The notes: generated from the sequence alone by a model not told the origin. A stretch of 64,000 nucleotides of DNA from Litoreibacter janthinus (GCF_900111945.1 NZ_FOYO01000001.1:2673751-2737750), one strand, 5' to 3'; shown: positions 1 to 9,049, numbered from the stretch's first letter. Numbers and translations: made by a program.

Positions 1-719
1 TTGATCGCCCCGCCCATCGTGTCCGCAGGTTTGCCAAACACATATTTGGGGACAAAATAATAGCCGCGCCGCATCGACAATTCGCACGACACTCCGTGGT
101 GAATGGCATCCACCGCAATGTCGCAGCCAGAGTTGCCCGCCCCCACAATCAGCACGCGCTTTCGTTCGAACTGCTTGGGGGAACGATAGGCGCTGGAATG
201 AATCAACTCGCCATCAAATGCGCCATTGAAGTCTGGCATATTGGGTTCTGACAAAGTGCCGTTGGCGATCAAAACCCCCGCAAAGACGGCAGATTGCGTT
301 GCACCATCACAGTCCCAAGTGACGCGCCAGCCGTCACCGCTATCCCCAAGCGGCTCAGCGGACAGGATTTTTGCGCCAAAGGTATAGTGCTCATAAAGGC
401 CAAATTCCTTTGCGAACCCTCGAAAGTAATCGCGTAATTCGCGGTGCGACGGGTATTCGGCGACACTGTCATCCATCGGATAATCGGCGAATTCTGTCAT
501 GGTTTTGGACGAGATCAGGTGCGCGGTGTCATACATTGTGGACAGCGGCGCATCTATATCCCACAGCCCACCCACATCGCTGTGTAGCTCGAACCCGTGA
601 AACGCGATGCCTTGCTCTGCAAGGTTCTTTGCCATCGCTAGGCCCATCGGGCCCGCTCCGATCAGCGCATAGGAATTTTCTGTCCCCGTCAGCACTGCCG
701 GGACCTTCGCCTGTGTCAT
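1..719 (-). CDS. Flavin-containing monooxygenase (partial, C-terminus off the window)
   Basis: The reading frame is open from an ATG at 719 to the window edge, so the last residues are missing. About 239 residues are visible. An FAD-binding Rossmann motif GAGPMG lies at residues 21-26 and an NADPH-binding motif GAGNSG at 193-198. Between them is FxGxxxHxxxY (F168, G170, H174, Y178), the signature of flavin monooxygenases; Baeyer-Villiger enzymes end this motif in W. The enzyme would oxygenate a soft nucleophile (N or S) in the cytoplasm; the substrate cannot be told from sequence. It is divergent from a TetR regulator with a palindrome between them, so it is probably that regulator's target. 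Confidence 0.85.
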   Translation of the reverse strand, partial: MTQAKVPAVLTGTENSYALIGAGPMGLAMAKNLAEQGIAFHGFELHSDVGGLWDIDAPLSTMYDTAHLISSKTMTEFADYPMDDSVAEYPSHRELRDYFRGFAKEFGLYEHYTFGAKILSAEPLGDSGDGWRVTWDCDGATQSAVFAGVLIANGTLSEPNMPDFNGAFDGELIHSSAYRSPKQFERKRVLIVGAGNSGCDIAVDAIHHGVSCELSMRRGYYFVPKYVFGKPADTMGGAI

Positions 720-747
720 GGAAATGTCTCCTCCGTCGCAAATTAAA

Positions 748-763
748 TTGAACGATCGTTCAA
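748..763. promoter_or_regulatory. TetR-type operator palindrome
   Basis: TTGAACGATCGTTCAA is a perfect 16-bp palindrome in the 77-bp gap between the divergent monooxygenase and tetR genes. Its position and symmetry fit an operator for the adjacent TetR regulator, controlling both itself and the monooxygenase. The assignment to this regulator is inferred. Confidence 0.7.
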
Positions 764-796
764 ACTAAGGCAAGATGTATTTTGAAAGGACGTGAA

Positions 797-1468
797 GTGA
801 ATGAATTAGAAAGAAAAAGAGCGCCGTCCAAACGGTCCTTGGCCACCCGTCAGCGGATATTCGACGCCGCCGAGCAGTTGTTTGCAGAGCGGGGATTCGA
901 GGGCGCATCGATCCGCGATATTGCGAAAGCAGCCGATGTGCAGACCGCTCTGGTGAACCACCACGGCGGCCCGAAGGAAGTGTTTTTCGAGGCCATTGTC
1001 GCCCGCCGCGCCCAACCATTGGCCGTGTTGAGACAAGAGCAACTCACTCTGATTGCACCGACCTTATCGACCGTCTCTGATGACGCTGCCTTGAGCGCCA
1101 TTCTAACTGCATTTATCGGGCCGTTCTTGCATCTTGCTGAGGATGATCTGGGCTGGCGGGCCTATGCACGGCTTGTGGCGCAAATCTCCTCCGATGTGCG
1201 ATGGTCGGATTTGGCCGCGACCTATTTCGATCCTACGGCGCAGCATTTCTTGGTAGCGCTACAATCCCGTTTTCCGGATGCGCAGCCCTTGGCCATTTCT
1301 CAGGGATTTGTCTACACGGTCTCCTCGATGCTGGCCCTGTCAACGTCGCGCTGGCGCATCGCCGCGCTTGCAGGGCAACCCGCACAAGGCGGCGCGCACG
1401 TTGGGCTAGACGGCTTAGTCACATACGCAGCCGCGGGCTACATGGCTCTCTTGTCGAACGCCAGCTAA
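797..1468 (+). CDS. TetR family transcriptional regulator
   Basis: The protein has 223 residues. The N-terminal helix-turn-helix is typical of TetR: TRQRIFDAAEQLFAERGFEG, then IRDIAKAADV. The C-terminal ligand domain has no recognisable specificity. I place the start at the GTG at 797 because AAGGA lies at 786-790, six bases upstream; an in-frame TTG at 782 would overlap that ribosome binding site. The HTH has NHHGGPKEVFF where the usual text is YYHFGSKEGL, so the recognition region is slightly atypical. It is divergent from the flavin monooxygenase and probably represses it. Confidence 0.85.
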   Translation: MNELERKRAPSKRSLATRQRIFDAAEQLFAERGFEGASIRDIAKAADVQTALVNHHGGPKEVFFEAIVARRAQPLAVLRQEQLTLIAPTLSTVSDDAALSAILTAFIGPFLHLAEDDLGWRAYARLVAQISSDVRWSDLAATYFDPTAQHFLVALQSRFPDAQPLAISQGFVYTVSSMLALSTSRWRIAALAGQPAQGGAHVGLDGLVTYAAAGYMALLSNAS

Positions 1469-1516
1469 GGCGCGTCGTATGTTGGTCGCACTTTAATGGC
1501 TGCAACGACGCGACCC

Positions 1517-2143
1517 TTAACGCTCCATCGCGCCCTTGCCCGCAAGTATTTTGTCACGAAACTTCTCGATCCGGGCCACGCGGGTCGCGGATGTCTTGGC
1601 CTGATTGAGGTTGAACATGTAGCTCTTCTGCCGACCCGGTGTCAGGGCGTGAAACGCGTCAGCCAACTCCGGATCATCGTCCAGCGCCGCGCTCAGCTCA
1701 TCGGGCATATCGCTCTTGCGGTCGACTTTCGGTGGTTTCGTCCCTGCCTCGGCATGAGCCATCAACTGCCCCAGATATGACCGGATCACCGGTTCCATGA
1801 TGCTAACCTGTGCAAAATCCCTAAAGCGGATTGTTCCGGGCGTCTGACTGTTCGGTCCCAGCTTCTCCAACACGCCTTCGGTGTCTTTCAGAAGTCCAGG
1901 GTTCATGAAGCTAAGCCTGAAATCGCCCTTGAAGGCGCCGAGGATCGCGATGTTGCGGTCAGCGTGCATATAGGTGGGGTGCGCCCACTTCACAGTTTCT
2001 ACCAACCCCATATCAAGGCAAATGCGGCGCAGATCGCGCAGCCCGTCGACCCACCGCTGCACTGAACATTGCGGCGTGTCGAAGCGGCCGCACCGACCAC
2101 ACCCCTTGGTAAAGAAATCATCCGCGTCGGTGATCATCGCCAT
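1517..2143 (-). CDS. YdeI/OmdA-family protein (DUF1801 fold)
   Basis: The protein has 208 residues. The first part, around WVDGLRDLRRICLDMGLVET, matches the DUF1801 (YdhG/YdeI) fold. The C-terminal part, with the basic EKFRDKILAGKG ending, matches the bacteriocin-protection YdeI/OmdA family. The biochemical role of this family is not established. I chose the ATG at 2143 because AGGAG sits nine bases upstream; an in-frame GTG at 2164 lies before that site. A Cys cluster (CGRC) near the N-terminus is unusual and could bind a metal. Confidence 0.7.
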   Translation of the reverse strand: MAMITDADDFFTKGCGRCGRFDTPQCSVQRWVDGLRDLRRICLDMGLVETVKWAHPTYMHADRNIAILGAFKGDFRLSFMNPGLLKDTEGVLEKLGPNSQTPGTIRFRDFAQVSIMEPVIRSYLGQLMAHAEAGTKPPKVDRKSDMPDELSAALDDDPELADAFHALTPGRQKSYMFNLNQAKTSATRVARIEKFRDKILAGKGAMER

Positions 2144-2475
2144 CCCCAGTCGCTCCTTTCGCACCCGAGCCGCACCCTCTGAGGCACATTACTCCCCTTG
2201 GCCGAGCGCGCGAATGATTTCATTGAGTGTGATCGCGCGGCGGAACCGTTTTTTTGTGCGGGAACGCAAGCTCCCGAACTTGATTTGGAATGCCTGAGTA
2301 TCGCGCACAGCCGTTCATACTATATCCACTTCCAAGGCTTTTCACTTGATACGACAAGTCTCGCGAGACTCGATGCGCCAGCCAAAGAGTGTACTGGAAG
2401 TCGGCCAACCAGGGCGGCTTTGAGAAATAGGGCTTTGGGCGTAGACTCGTTCCAAACACTTATCCGGAGCGTGTC
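2144..2475. other. Intergenic stretch, no supported gene
   Basis: Open frames exist on both strands here, but they lack ribosome binding sites, domain resemblance or conserved-looking composition. A divergent promoter region for the YdeI-like and PPOX genes must lie here. I cannot pick out a convincing -35/-10 pair. Confidence 0.4.
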
Positions 2476-3105
2476 GTGCTGAAAATTGATGAACAGATCG
2501 AGACCGTCGAACGCCTCAGGGAGCTATTGCCAACCGAGGGTTTCACCAACACTTTCCTCAAGGTGAGTGACCGCTTGAATGACGTGGCCCGAAAATTCAT
2601 CGAACTTGCGCCATTTGTTATTGTGGCCACCAAAGCAACCGACGGCCTCATCGATGTGTCGCCCAAGGGCGACCCGGCAGGGTTTGTAGAGGTTTACGAC
2701 GACAAGACGCTTATCATCCCCGATAGGCTTGGCAACCATCGGGTCGACGGGTTTCAAAACCTTTTGGAAGACCCCAATGTGGCGCTATTGTTCATCGTGC
2801 CCGGCCATGGAGACACACTCCGAATTGCTGGAAAGGCCCGCATCGTGAAGGACGCAGCCATTAGCAAAAGGCATGCGGTAAACGGAAAAGAGCCATTGCT
2901 CGCCTTGGTGATCGAAGTCGAAGAAGCCTTCATGCATTGCTCGAAGTCTTTCATCCGCTCTCGATTGTGGCATCCGGATCATTGGCCCCCGCGGAAGTCT
3001 GCGCCGACGCTTGCAGAGTGGGTAATTGAGACGGTTGATAGAGAGCAAACGCTCGACGACGTTCAGGAAGATCACTCTGCCGATGAAGGCGCTCGCCTAT
3101 ACTGA
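2476..3105 (+). CDS. Pyridoxamine 5'-phosphate oxidase-fold protein
   Basis: The protein has 209 residues. The segment FVIVATKATDGLIDVSPKGD followed by DRLGNHRVDGFQNLLEDPNVALLF is the split-barrel FMN-binding pattern of the PPOX family subgroup represented by MSMEG_1061. These proteins usually bind FMN, F420 or heme and act on small molecules, so this is not the vitamin B6 enzyme itself. The GTG start at 2476 has CCGGAG at 2464-2469. It stands alone, convergent with the luxR gene downstream. The substrate is unknown. Confidence 0.8.
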   Translation: MLKIDEQIETVERLRELLPTEGFTNTFLKVSDRLNDVARKFIELAPFVIVATKATDGLIDVSPKGDPAGFVEVYDDKTLIIPDRLGNHRVDGFQNLLEDPNVALLFIVPGHGDTLRIAGKARIVKDAAISKRHAVNGKEPLLALVIEVEEAFMHCSKSFIRSRLWHPDHWPPRKSAPTLAEWVIETVDREQTLDDVQEDHSADEGARLY

Positions 3106-3253
3106 ATAATGGTATTTAGCTTTCCGGTGCTGCGGAACTTTGCTGCGTGAATGGTAAGTTCTTTCAGAACCTCAAGAGCGCTTGAACAGCTCCGCCTCGC
3201 TCGTAAGAACAAACCACCACTTTGCCCCAAACGCCTCCTACGCCGACCGTCTG

Positions 3254-3865
3254 CTAGAGCAGCTTCTTTCGTATCGCCTCTGCGACAGCCTGAGCTGCGG
3301 TTTTGGCTCCAAGCGCAATACGCGCCCGTCTCAGGCGATCCTTGATCGTAGAGATCGGGACACCCGTTTGCTCTGCGAAATCCTTGAGAGTCTCGCCTTG
3401 TGACAAGGCCCACAAAACGTCCCGTTCGGTAGGCTTCAATAAGGCGATCGTGCCCCCTTCCAAAACCGCCTTGTCTAACAGGCCTTTGCATAAATCGATC
3501 TCTGCGTCCGTGTACTCTCGGTCGGCGCGCGCCACTGACAGAATAGAGAACCGTCCGTTCTCTAGTCGCGAAGTGACAACACCGAAATTCAGCCCATACT
3601 CTTTTGATTTTTCAAGGACCCCGTGGAAGTCGTTTATTCTGATTTCCGACCAGCGTTTGGAACCGCTGTTCAGGACCGACCACAGAAAGACCGGGTCGCC
3701 CATTGCATAGCCGCCTTTGACGTAAACCTTGACCCACGCCTCTGGCATACCTTCGACGAAGTCGCTGACCGCATCAGTGATGCTTGCATTTCGAACGACC
3801 CTAAACCCTGATGGTGCAAGGTTTTTTATGTCACGCAAGAGTGCATCGCTAAATCCCGAACTCAT
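3254..3865 (-). CDS. LuxR-type quorum-sensing regulator (solo)
   Basis: The protein has 203 residues. The N-terminal autoinducer domain keeps W44, Y48, D57, P58 and W72 with exactly the spacing of the invariant W57, Y61, D70, P71 and W85 of LuxR/TraR, so the acyl-homoserine-lactone pocket appears intact. The C-terminal LuxR helix-turn-helix spans about residues 143-200 (E147 and G157 conserved). No luxI synthase is in the window, so it is a solo here. A perfect lux-box palindrome lies just upstream, between it and the divergent SDR gene. It probably controls itself and the SDR/SRPBCC pair in response to an AHL. Confidence 0.9.
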   Translation of the reverse strand: MSSGFSDALLRDIKNLAPSGFRVVRNASITDAVSDFVEGMPEAWVKVYVKGGYAMGDPVFLWSVLNSGSKRWSEIRINDFHGVLEKSKEYGLNFGVVTSRLENGRFSILSVARADREYTDAEIDLCKGLLDKAVLEGGTIALLKPTERDVLWALSQGETLKDFAEQTGVPISTIKDRLRRARIALGAKTAAQAVAEAIRKKLL

Positions 3866-3880
3866 CCGCGCCCTCTTTAA

Positions 3881-3900
3881 AACTGTACGATCGTACAGTT
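3881..3900. promoter_or_regulatory. lux box, perfect 20-bp palindrome
   Basis: AACTGTACGATCGTACAGTT is fully symmetric and keeps the CTGTA...TACAG arms of the classical Vibrio fischeri lux box. It lies 15 bp upstream of the luxR start and 84 bp upstream of the SDR start, so it can serve either or both promoters. Confidence 0.8.
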
Positions 3901-3984
3901 CTGAAAATGAGGCGTGAAGTAAAGCTCAAAGTCTAGATAGATTAGCAGGCGAATCTTTACGTAGGGGAAGCCAGGAGTAGTCCC

Positions 3985-4890
3985 ATGTCATCCATTCAAT
4001 CCCAGTTCCTCGATCTTACGGCGCATAACACCTGCTATGACGCAATCGATCCGCAAGTGGCGCTCAAAGACAGCGCCTCAGATAAAGTCATATTCATCGC
4101 TGGTGCGTCAAAGGGGATCGGTCAGGCCACCGCCACGGCTTTTGCGCAAGCAGGTGCCAAAGCGGTCTACCTCACAGCACGCTCTGAGGAAGCCCTGAAA
4201 GAGACGCAGAACCTTGTGAGGACTGCCAACCCGAACACACGATGCGCTTACGCGGTTTGTGATGTCACGGATGCACGCCAAGTTGAAGCTGCAGTAAAGG
4301 ATTGCGCAGCACAGTTCGGAGCCATCGATGTCGCAGATGCCAACGCGGGATATCTTGGGCCGTGGGTTAAGATCGGTGAAAGCGATCCGGAAGGCTGGTG
4401 GCGCAACTGGGAGGTCAATATGCAGGGCAGCTACCACGTTATCCGCTACACCTTGCCCCATCTGATCGAGAGCGCCAAGACACGGGGCGCCGAGGGCCGC
4501 AGCGGCGGCCATCTTATCCTCATCTCGTCAATCGGTGCGCAGTTTGTAATGCCGGGCGCGTCCGACTACCAAACCTCCAAACATGCTATCAACCGTCTGT
4601 GCGAGTTCGTGCAAAGTGACCACGACGAGGACGGGATCAAGTGCTTTGCTGTCCATCCAGGTGGCGTCGCGACGGATATCGGGCACAGCATGCCCGCCCA
4701 TATGCATGAGTATCTTGTCGACGACCCGAGTTTGGCCGCGAGCTTTGCTGTCTGGCTGAGCACTGGCGACGCGGATTGGGCCAAAGGACGATACCTGAGC
4801 GCCAACTGGGATGTCACAGAGCTTACCGCGCTCAAACCCGAAATATTGCGGGACGACCTGCTGGTGAACCGACTGCGCGCCAAAGCGTAA
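3985..4890 (+). CDS. SDR family NAD(P)-dependent oxidoreductase
   Basis: The protein has 301 residues with a short extra N-terminus before the Rossmann fold. The cofactor motif GASKGIG is at residues 40-46, NAG at 120-122, the catalytic serine around 181-182, and YxxxK at Y195-K199. It is therefore a complete classical short-chain dehydrogenase/reductase. CCAGGAG upstream supports the ATG at 3985. It is first in a pair with a secreted SRPBCC protein and lies downstream of the lux box, so AHL-dependent expression is likely. The substrate is unknown. Confidence 0.88.
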   Translation: MSSIQSQFLDLTAHNTCYDAIDPQVALKDSASDKVIFIAGASKGIGQATATAFAQAGAKAVYLTARSEEALKETQNLVRTANPNTRCAYAVCDVTDARQVEAAVKDCAAQFGAIDVADANAGYLGPWVKIGESDPEGWWRNWEVNMQGSYHVIRYTLPHLIESAKTRGAEGRSGGHLILISSIGAQFVMPGASDYQTSKHAINRLCEFVQSDHDEDGIKCFAVHPGGVATDIGHSMPAHMHEYLVDDPSLAASFAVWLSTGDADWAKGRYLSANWDVTELTALKPEILRDDLLVNRLRAKA

Positions 4891-4930
4891 CACCTCAAAA
4901 CAGCCAATCTCTGAAGTCACAGGAATGAAC

Positions 4931-5527
4931 ATGACACACCCTCGCCTCTCCAAGTCCGCCTGCCTTGTCGCATCCCTTGTCGTAGTTACCAGCGGCACCC
5001 CGATATTTGCCGAAACGTCTGGCCAAGGCGCAGAATTGGCCTGTGATGCCACGATGATGAGCGGCAGCATCGCGCAACTGAACGCGACCCATGCCACTGT
5101 AAATACATCCATCCTAATCGACGCCCCAGCGGCAGATGTTTGGGCCACCCTAACCGATTTCGAGGCTATGGCAGATTGGAGCACGGGCACCTTGCAGGGC
5201 ATGACCGGCGACATCCGAAATGGCGGACGCGTCGTGATCACTTTCCTCTTCGGGGTTGACGAAAATGGCGACCCTGTTGCGAACGAAATTCCGCACACAC
5301 TGATCTATGAAGAGGGCAGCAAAATCGGATGGTCTGATCCATTCCCAGCGGACATCGGGGGTGGGCACGACAATCATTTCTATCAAGTCCAGCCCTGTGA
5401 CGACAGAACGCTGTTCATTCAATCCGACGGCATTGTCGACAACCCTTATGCCGCAAACTTCGTCACCCAACTTTTGCCGATGTATCAATTATTCAATGCA
5501 GAGCTGAAGGCCGCCGCAGAGAAGTAA
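4931..5527 (+). CDS. Secreted SRPBCC (START-like) family protein
   Basis: The protein has 198 residues. A Sec signal peptide covers about the first 27 residues and ends near FAE. The mature part begins with the SRPBCC pattern ILIDAPAADVWATLTDFEAM, a deep hydrophobic-ligand pocket fold. An ATG also exists at 4925, but AGGA at 4921-4924 abuts it, so the ATG at 4931 with six-base spacing is the better start. It follows the SDR gene by 40 bp and is probably co-transcribed under lux-box control. It likely binds or modifies a hydrophobic molecule in the periplasm. Confidence 0.75.
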   Translation: MTHPRLSKSACLVASLVVVTSGTPIFAETSGQGAELACDATMMSGSIAQLNATHATVNTSILIDAPAADVWATLTDFEAMADWSTGTLQGMTGDIRNGGRVVITFLFGVDENGDPVANEIPHTLIYEEGSKIGWSDPFPADIGGGHDNHFYQVQPCDDRTLFIQSDGIVDNPYAANFVTQLLPMYQLFNAELKAAAEK

Positions 5528-5727
5528 CCTGCATCTTGGCGGCCCACGATTGCCTCAGTTTGGTGCAGTCGTGGACGTCGCCTAACGATGACAGATCTGC
5601 TCGCCGCTCTTCAACGCGACGTCGTGACCTTCGGAAGCATCAGTCTTTTCCGTCTGATCGTTCACAAGCATCCACCCGATCCAGCGCTGCGCGCCATACG
5701 GATCAAACTCTACAAAAAAAGGGGTGG
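5528..5727. other. Intergenic stretch before tRNA-Ser
   Basis: There is no supported gene. An 81-codon open frame starting at 5588 runs through the tRNA gene and is rejected. No clear terminator is visible after the SRPBCC gene. Confidence 0.4.
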
Positions 5728-5817
5728 TGGCGGACAGACAGGGATTCGAACCCTGGAGACGGTCTCCCGCCTACACACTTTCCAGGCGTGCGCCTTCGAC
5801 CACTCGGCCACCTGTCC
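5728..5817 (-). tRNA. tRNA-Ser (anticodon GGA)
   Basis: Read on the minus strand the sequence folds as a class II tRNA of 90 nt including an encoded CCA. The acceptor stem is GGACAGG with TCTGTCC (one G-U pair). The anticodon loop CTGGAAA carries GGA, a long variable arm follows, and the T arm is CAGGG-TTCGAAT-CCCTG. The discriminator is G. It decodes UCC/UCU serine codons. Confidence 0.97.
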
Positions 5818-5912
5818 GTGGCGCAGGGTTTAGCCAAAAGCACGGGGGAAGCGCAAGGGGCAAATCGGCTCTTTTCAGATAGATATTAAACCCGTGTCGC
5901 CGCAGGGCCATC

Positions 5913-6626
5913 TTAGCCGTCCAGATGCAGGTGCACCCGTCGGTTATTGCGGCCCTTGTTTTCGATCTTGCCAATGCGCACGCGGCCAATCTCTGACGTG
6001 CGGGCCACATGGGTCCCGCCACAGGGTTGCAAGTCAATCTGCTCCCGCTCGGTTCCGATCCGCACGAGGCGCACGCGCCCTGCCCCTTTGGGCGGCTGCA
6101 CCGACATAGTTTTCACCAACCCGGGGTTCGCCTCCAGCTCTGCGTCGGAAATCCACTGCTCAGTCACGTCTAGATCGCGGGCGATGAGCGCATTCAGCTC
6201 GTCCTCCAGCGCAGCCTTGTCTTCAGGCGGCTCTGGCATATCAAAATCGAGGCGGCCCTTCTCTGCGCCGATCTGACCGCCAGTCACCCCCAAAGGGATC
6301 ACCACAGATAGCAGGTGCAGCGCCGTGTGAATCCGCATATGCGCATGGCGGCGATCCCAGTCGAGCACTTGAGTCACGACCGCATCATGCTCCGGACGTT
6401 CAGCGCCCTCTTCCGGGACCAGAATGACCTGTTCACCGTCGCCTTTGCGCGCATCTATGATACGACAACCACCGCCATCCCATTCCAGCTTACCCGTGTC
6501 TGCGGGCTGCCCGCCCCCTGTGGGGTAGAACAGCGCGCGGTCAAGAACGATACCTTGGCCGGACAGCGCAAGAACGGACCCTTGCGCCTGTTGCATGTAG
6601 GCGTCATCGCGAAACAACAGGCTCAT
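5913..6626 (-). CDS. Alanyl-tRNA editing protein (AlaX family)
   Basis: The protein has 237 residues and corresponds to the free-standing editing domain of alanyl-tRNA synthetase. The zinc/active-site motifs are present: H100xxxH104 (HTALH) and C202GGTH206. AlaX enzymes hydrolyse mischarged Ser- or Gly-tRNA(Ala), clearing translation errors in the cytoplasm. The start overlaps the end of the mechanosensitive channel gene by four bases (ATGA). It is therefore the last gene of the cfa-trgA-trgB-cysK-mscS-alaX operon. Confidence 0.93.
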   Translation of the reverse strand: MSLLFRDDAYMQQAQGSVLALSGQGIVLDRALFYPTGGGQPADTGKLEWDGGGCRIIDARKGDGEQVILVPEEGAERPEHDAVVTQVLDWDRRHAHMRIHTALHLLSVVIPLGVTGGQIGAEKGRLDFDMPEPPEDKAALEDELNALIARDLDVTEQWISDAELEANPGLVKTMSVQPPKGAGRVRLVRIGTEREQIDLQPCGGTHVARTSEIGRVRIGKIENKGRNNRRVHLHLDG

Positions 6627-9049
6627 GCGTCCGGGTCCTTCTTTGTGGTTTTCTTCGCAGCTGGTTTCTCGGCGGGAGGCGGGTTCAGCGCTTCGGGGTT
6701 GCGCAGCCAGACATCGCGTTGGGCAAACGGTATCTCGATCCCTTCCGCAGCAAAGCGGCGTGCGATTTCATGCCTCATCTCCGAGGGCACTTTCACCACG
6801 TAGTTCACATCGCGGATAATGGCGCGCACTTCGAAATCCAGTGAGTCAGCCCCAAATCCCGTAAACAAGACATTCGGTGGCGGGTTCAGGATCACCAAAG
6901 GCTCCGCCTCTGCGATCTCGCGTAAAATCCGCTCAACCTTGCGGGTGTCGGTTCCATAGGCGACCCCTACGGGCAAAATAATCCGCCCTGTCAGGTTGCC
7001 TTTGGTCCAGTTCGTGACCGAGGTGGAGATCAGGTCGGCGTTCGGCACGATAACATCGCGACGATCAAAGGTCTCTACCCGCGTCGCCCGCACCGAAATA
7101 TCGCGCACGACCCCCATGGTGCCGCCGACTTCGATCCAGTCGCCTTCGGAAATCGGTCGCTCGATCAACAGAATGATCCCTGACACGAAGTTCGACACGA
7201 TGGTTTGAAGGCCGAAACCAATACCCACCGACAGCGCACCAGCCACAATTGCTAGCGACGACAGATCAATCCCCGCGCTGGTGATCGCAATCAGCGCCGC
7301 GAGGAAAATCCCGATATAGCCGGTCCCCGCGACCATGGCATTGCGCCCGCCCGTATCAAGCTTGGTCCGTGGCAAAATCTGGCCTCTGAGCGTGCTTTGC
7401 ATCAAGCGGGTCAGGCCATAGCCGAGGATGAATATGATCGCAAACTTCAGGAAATCCACTGGCGAGATACGGCTTTCGCCCAAAGGCACACCTGCGGCCA
7501 CAAGCTTCCACGCCTCGCTCAGGTCGGTGACGCGTGCGCCCCAGATCAAAGCAAGAATTGGCAGCGCACACAGCACAAGGCCAAAGCCGATGAGGACAGG
7601 GATCAGGCCTGTGGAGCCTGCTTCCTCTCCACGGATCATGGCATAGATGTCGCGCACCAGACGTTGAAGGATCGCAACGCCAGCCATCAACGCGAGCGTC
7701 AGATAGGAAGAATAGACCAAGGCGTTTGCAGCAAACGTGTATCCGATCGCTGCAAGCACTGGCCCCAAAATGGCCACGACCCGTGCGCCGCGCCCCAGAT
7801 AGCGAACGACGACGCCAGACGGGGCTTCCGCCGAAGGATTGTCGCCCTCTGCCAGCGCTGCATCCTCGGCCGCTTTGGCTTGTGCGGCTTTGGCCGACGT
7901 CACCATCAGCTGCGCAATGCGGAACAGTATCAACCCAGCCAAAACAATGACTGGCAACCCCAACACGGAGGCGGCTGTTTCGGACATCAACCCTGCGGTC
8001 AGAAGGCCTGTCACCGCCGCGTTCGCCGCAATCAGTAGGCCCCCGAAATTAATCAAGACCCGCATCTGCAGGCTCTGCCCCTCGCTAAGCAAAAGCAGTG
8101 CATGAGGCGGATATGCGGGAGGCGCGATCTGACGGCCAAGCCAGCGGGCGACGTAGATGATGATGACCACAGCGGACAGAATATCAAGCAGCGATGACCC
8201 CGCGAGACCGCTCAACTGGCTCTGATCCGCGGCAGTCAGCAGCAGGATCAGGCCGGTGATGGGCAACACCACAGCGACAAGCGAGATCAGGAAAACGCCG
8301 ACCCTGACACGGGCACGGCTGGAATGGCGACTGCCCCGCAGCGCAGTCAGCCCCCGCTCGACCCACGCACCTCCGCGCAAAACCAGCGCAAGGCCTGCCA
8401 CAAGCAACACCACGATCAGCGGCAGATTGCCTTTCAATTCTTCGGAGCGAAGGGTCGACGCGTAGTTGGTCTTCACCTCGGCCACGACCTTGCCCCAGAC
8501 GTCGGCAAGCGATAGCGCCGCTTCGGGCCAGAGAGCCGGATTCACAGGCGTCGGATTAAGTTCTAGGATCTGGTTGGTTTGCCTGTCCCTGACGATACTA
8601 TCGAGCCGAGAGATCAAACCATCCGCGCGCGTATACGCTTCTTCCGCCCGTCGGATCGGCGCTGTAATCGTTTCAAGCTCTGTATTGAGCTCGTTACGAC
8701 GGTTGGAAATCTCGACCGCTTCAGTTTCGCCGTCAGCGGGGGCGGCCCCAAGCGCTTCGATCTGGCTTTTCAGAGTGGCAATACGGTCTTTGTTGACAGA
8801 CTGGCGGCGCAAAAACAGCTCGCGCCAACTGACCAGCTGTGCACGTAGCGTCTGAAGCCCGTCAAGAGAAGCACGGTTGGCCTCCAAAACGTCATTGGCC
8901 CGCGTCGCGTCCTGCTCCCACGCCTCATAATCCGGCGCGCCTGTCTCTAATGTGACTGCTTGCGCCAAAACGGGGCCATGCCCTGCAACAACGCCGAAAC
9001 ACAACGTCAGCGCAATAAGCAGCGCGCGCAACAAACCAAAACCGGTCAT
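6623..9049 (-). CDS. MscS-type mechanosensitive channel with DUF3772 domain
   Basis: The protein has 808 residues. It has an N-terminal signal peptide (cleavage near LAQA) and a periplasmic coiled-coil/DUF3772 region to about residue 190. Many transmembrane helices follow. The C-terminal MscS core begins with the pore helix rich in Gly and Ala (SLAIVAGALSVGIGFGLQTI), then the beta domain with VPNADLI. The channel opens on hypo-osmotic shock in the inner membrane. It starts directly after the cysK stop with no gap. The C-terminal tail is Lys/Ala/Pro-rich and cytoplasmic. Confidence 0.92.
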   Translation of the reverse strand: MTGFGLLRALLIALTLCFGVVAGHGPVLAQAVTLETGAPDYEAWEQDATRANDVLEANRASLDGLQTLRAQLVSWRELFLRRQSVNKDRIATLKSQIEALGAAPADGETEAVEISNRRNELNTELETITAPIRRAEEAYTRADGLISRLDSIVRDRQTNQILELNPTPVNPALWPEAALSLADVWGKVVAEVKTNYASTLRSEELKGNLPLIVVLLVAGLALVLRGGAWVERGLTALRGSRHSSRARVRVGVFLISLVAVVLPITGLILLLTAADQSQLSGLAGSSLLDILSAVVIIIYVARWLGRQIAPPAYPPHALLLLSEGQSLQMRVLINFGGLLIAANAAVTGLLTAGLMSETAASVLGLPVIVLAGLILFRIAQLMVTSAKAAQAKAAEDAALAEGDNPSAEAPSGVVVRYLGRGARVVAILGPVLAAIGYTFAANALVYSSYLTLALMAGVAILQRLVRDIYAMIRGEEAGSTGLIPVLIGFGLVLCALPILALIWGARVTDLSEAWKLVAAGVPLGESRISPVDFLKFAIIFILGYGLTRLMQSTLRGQILPRTKLDTGGRNAMVAGTGYIGIFLAALIAITSAGIDLSSLAIVAGALSVGIGFGLQTIVSNFVSGIILLIERPISEGDWIEVGGTMGVVRDISVRATRVETFDRRDVIVPNADLISTSVTNWTKGNLTGRIILPVGVAYGTDTRKVERILREIAEAEPLVILNPPPNVLFTGFGADSLDFEVRAIIRDVNYVVKVPSEMRHEIARRFAAEGIEIPFAQRDVWLRNPEALNPPPAEKPAAKKTTKKDPDA

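Noticed and set aside
2198..2482. Overlapping 94- and 79-codon frames on both strands
   Set aside because: Neither has a ribosome binding site or domain; at most one could be real and neither is convincing.
3254..5527. luxI synthase next to the LuxR gene
   Set aside because: No open frame near the regulator resembles an AHL synthase; the regulator is a solo in this window.
5588..5833. 81-codon frame through the tRNA-Ser gene
   Set aside because: It begins plausibly but runs through the whole tRNA on the opposite strand, and no family is recognised.
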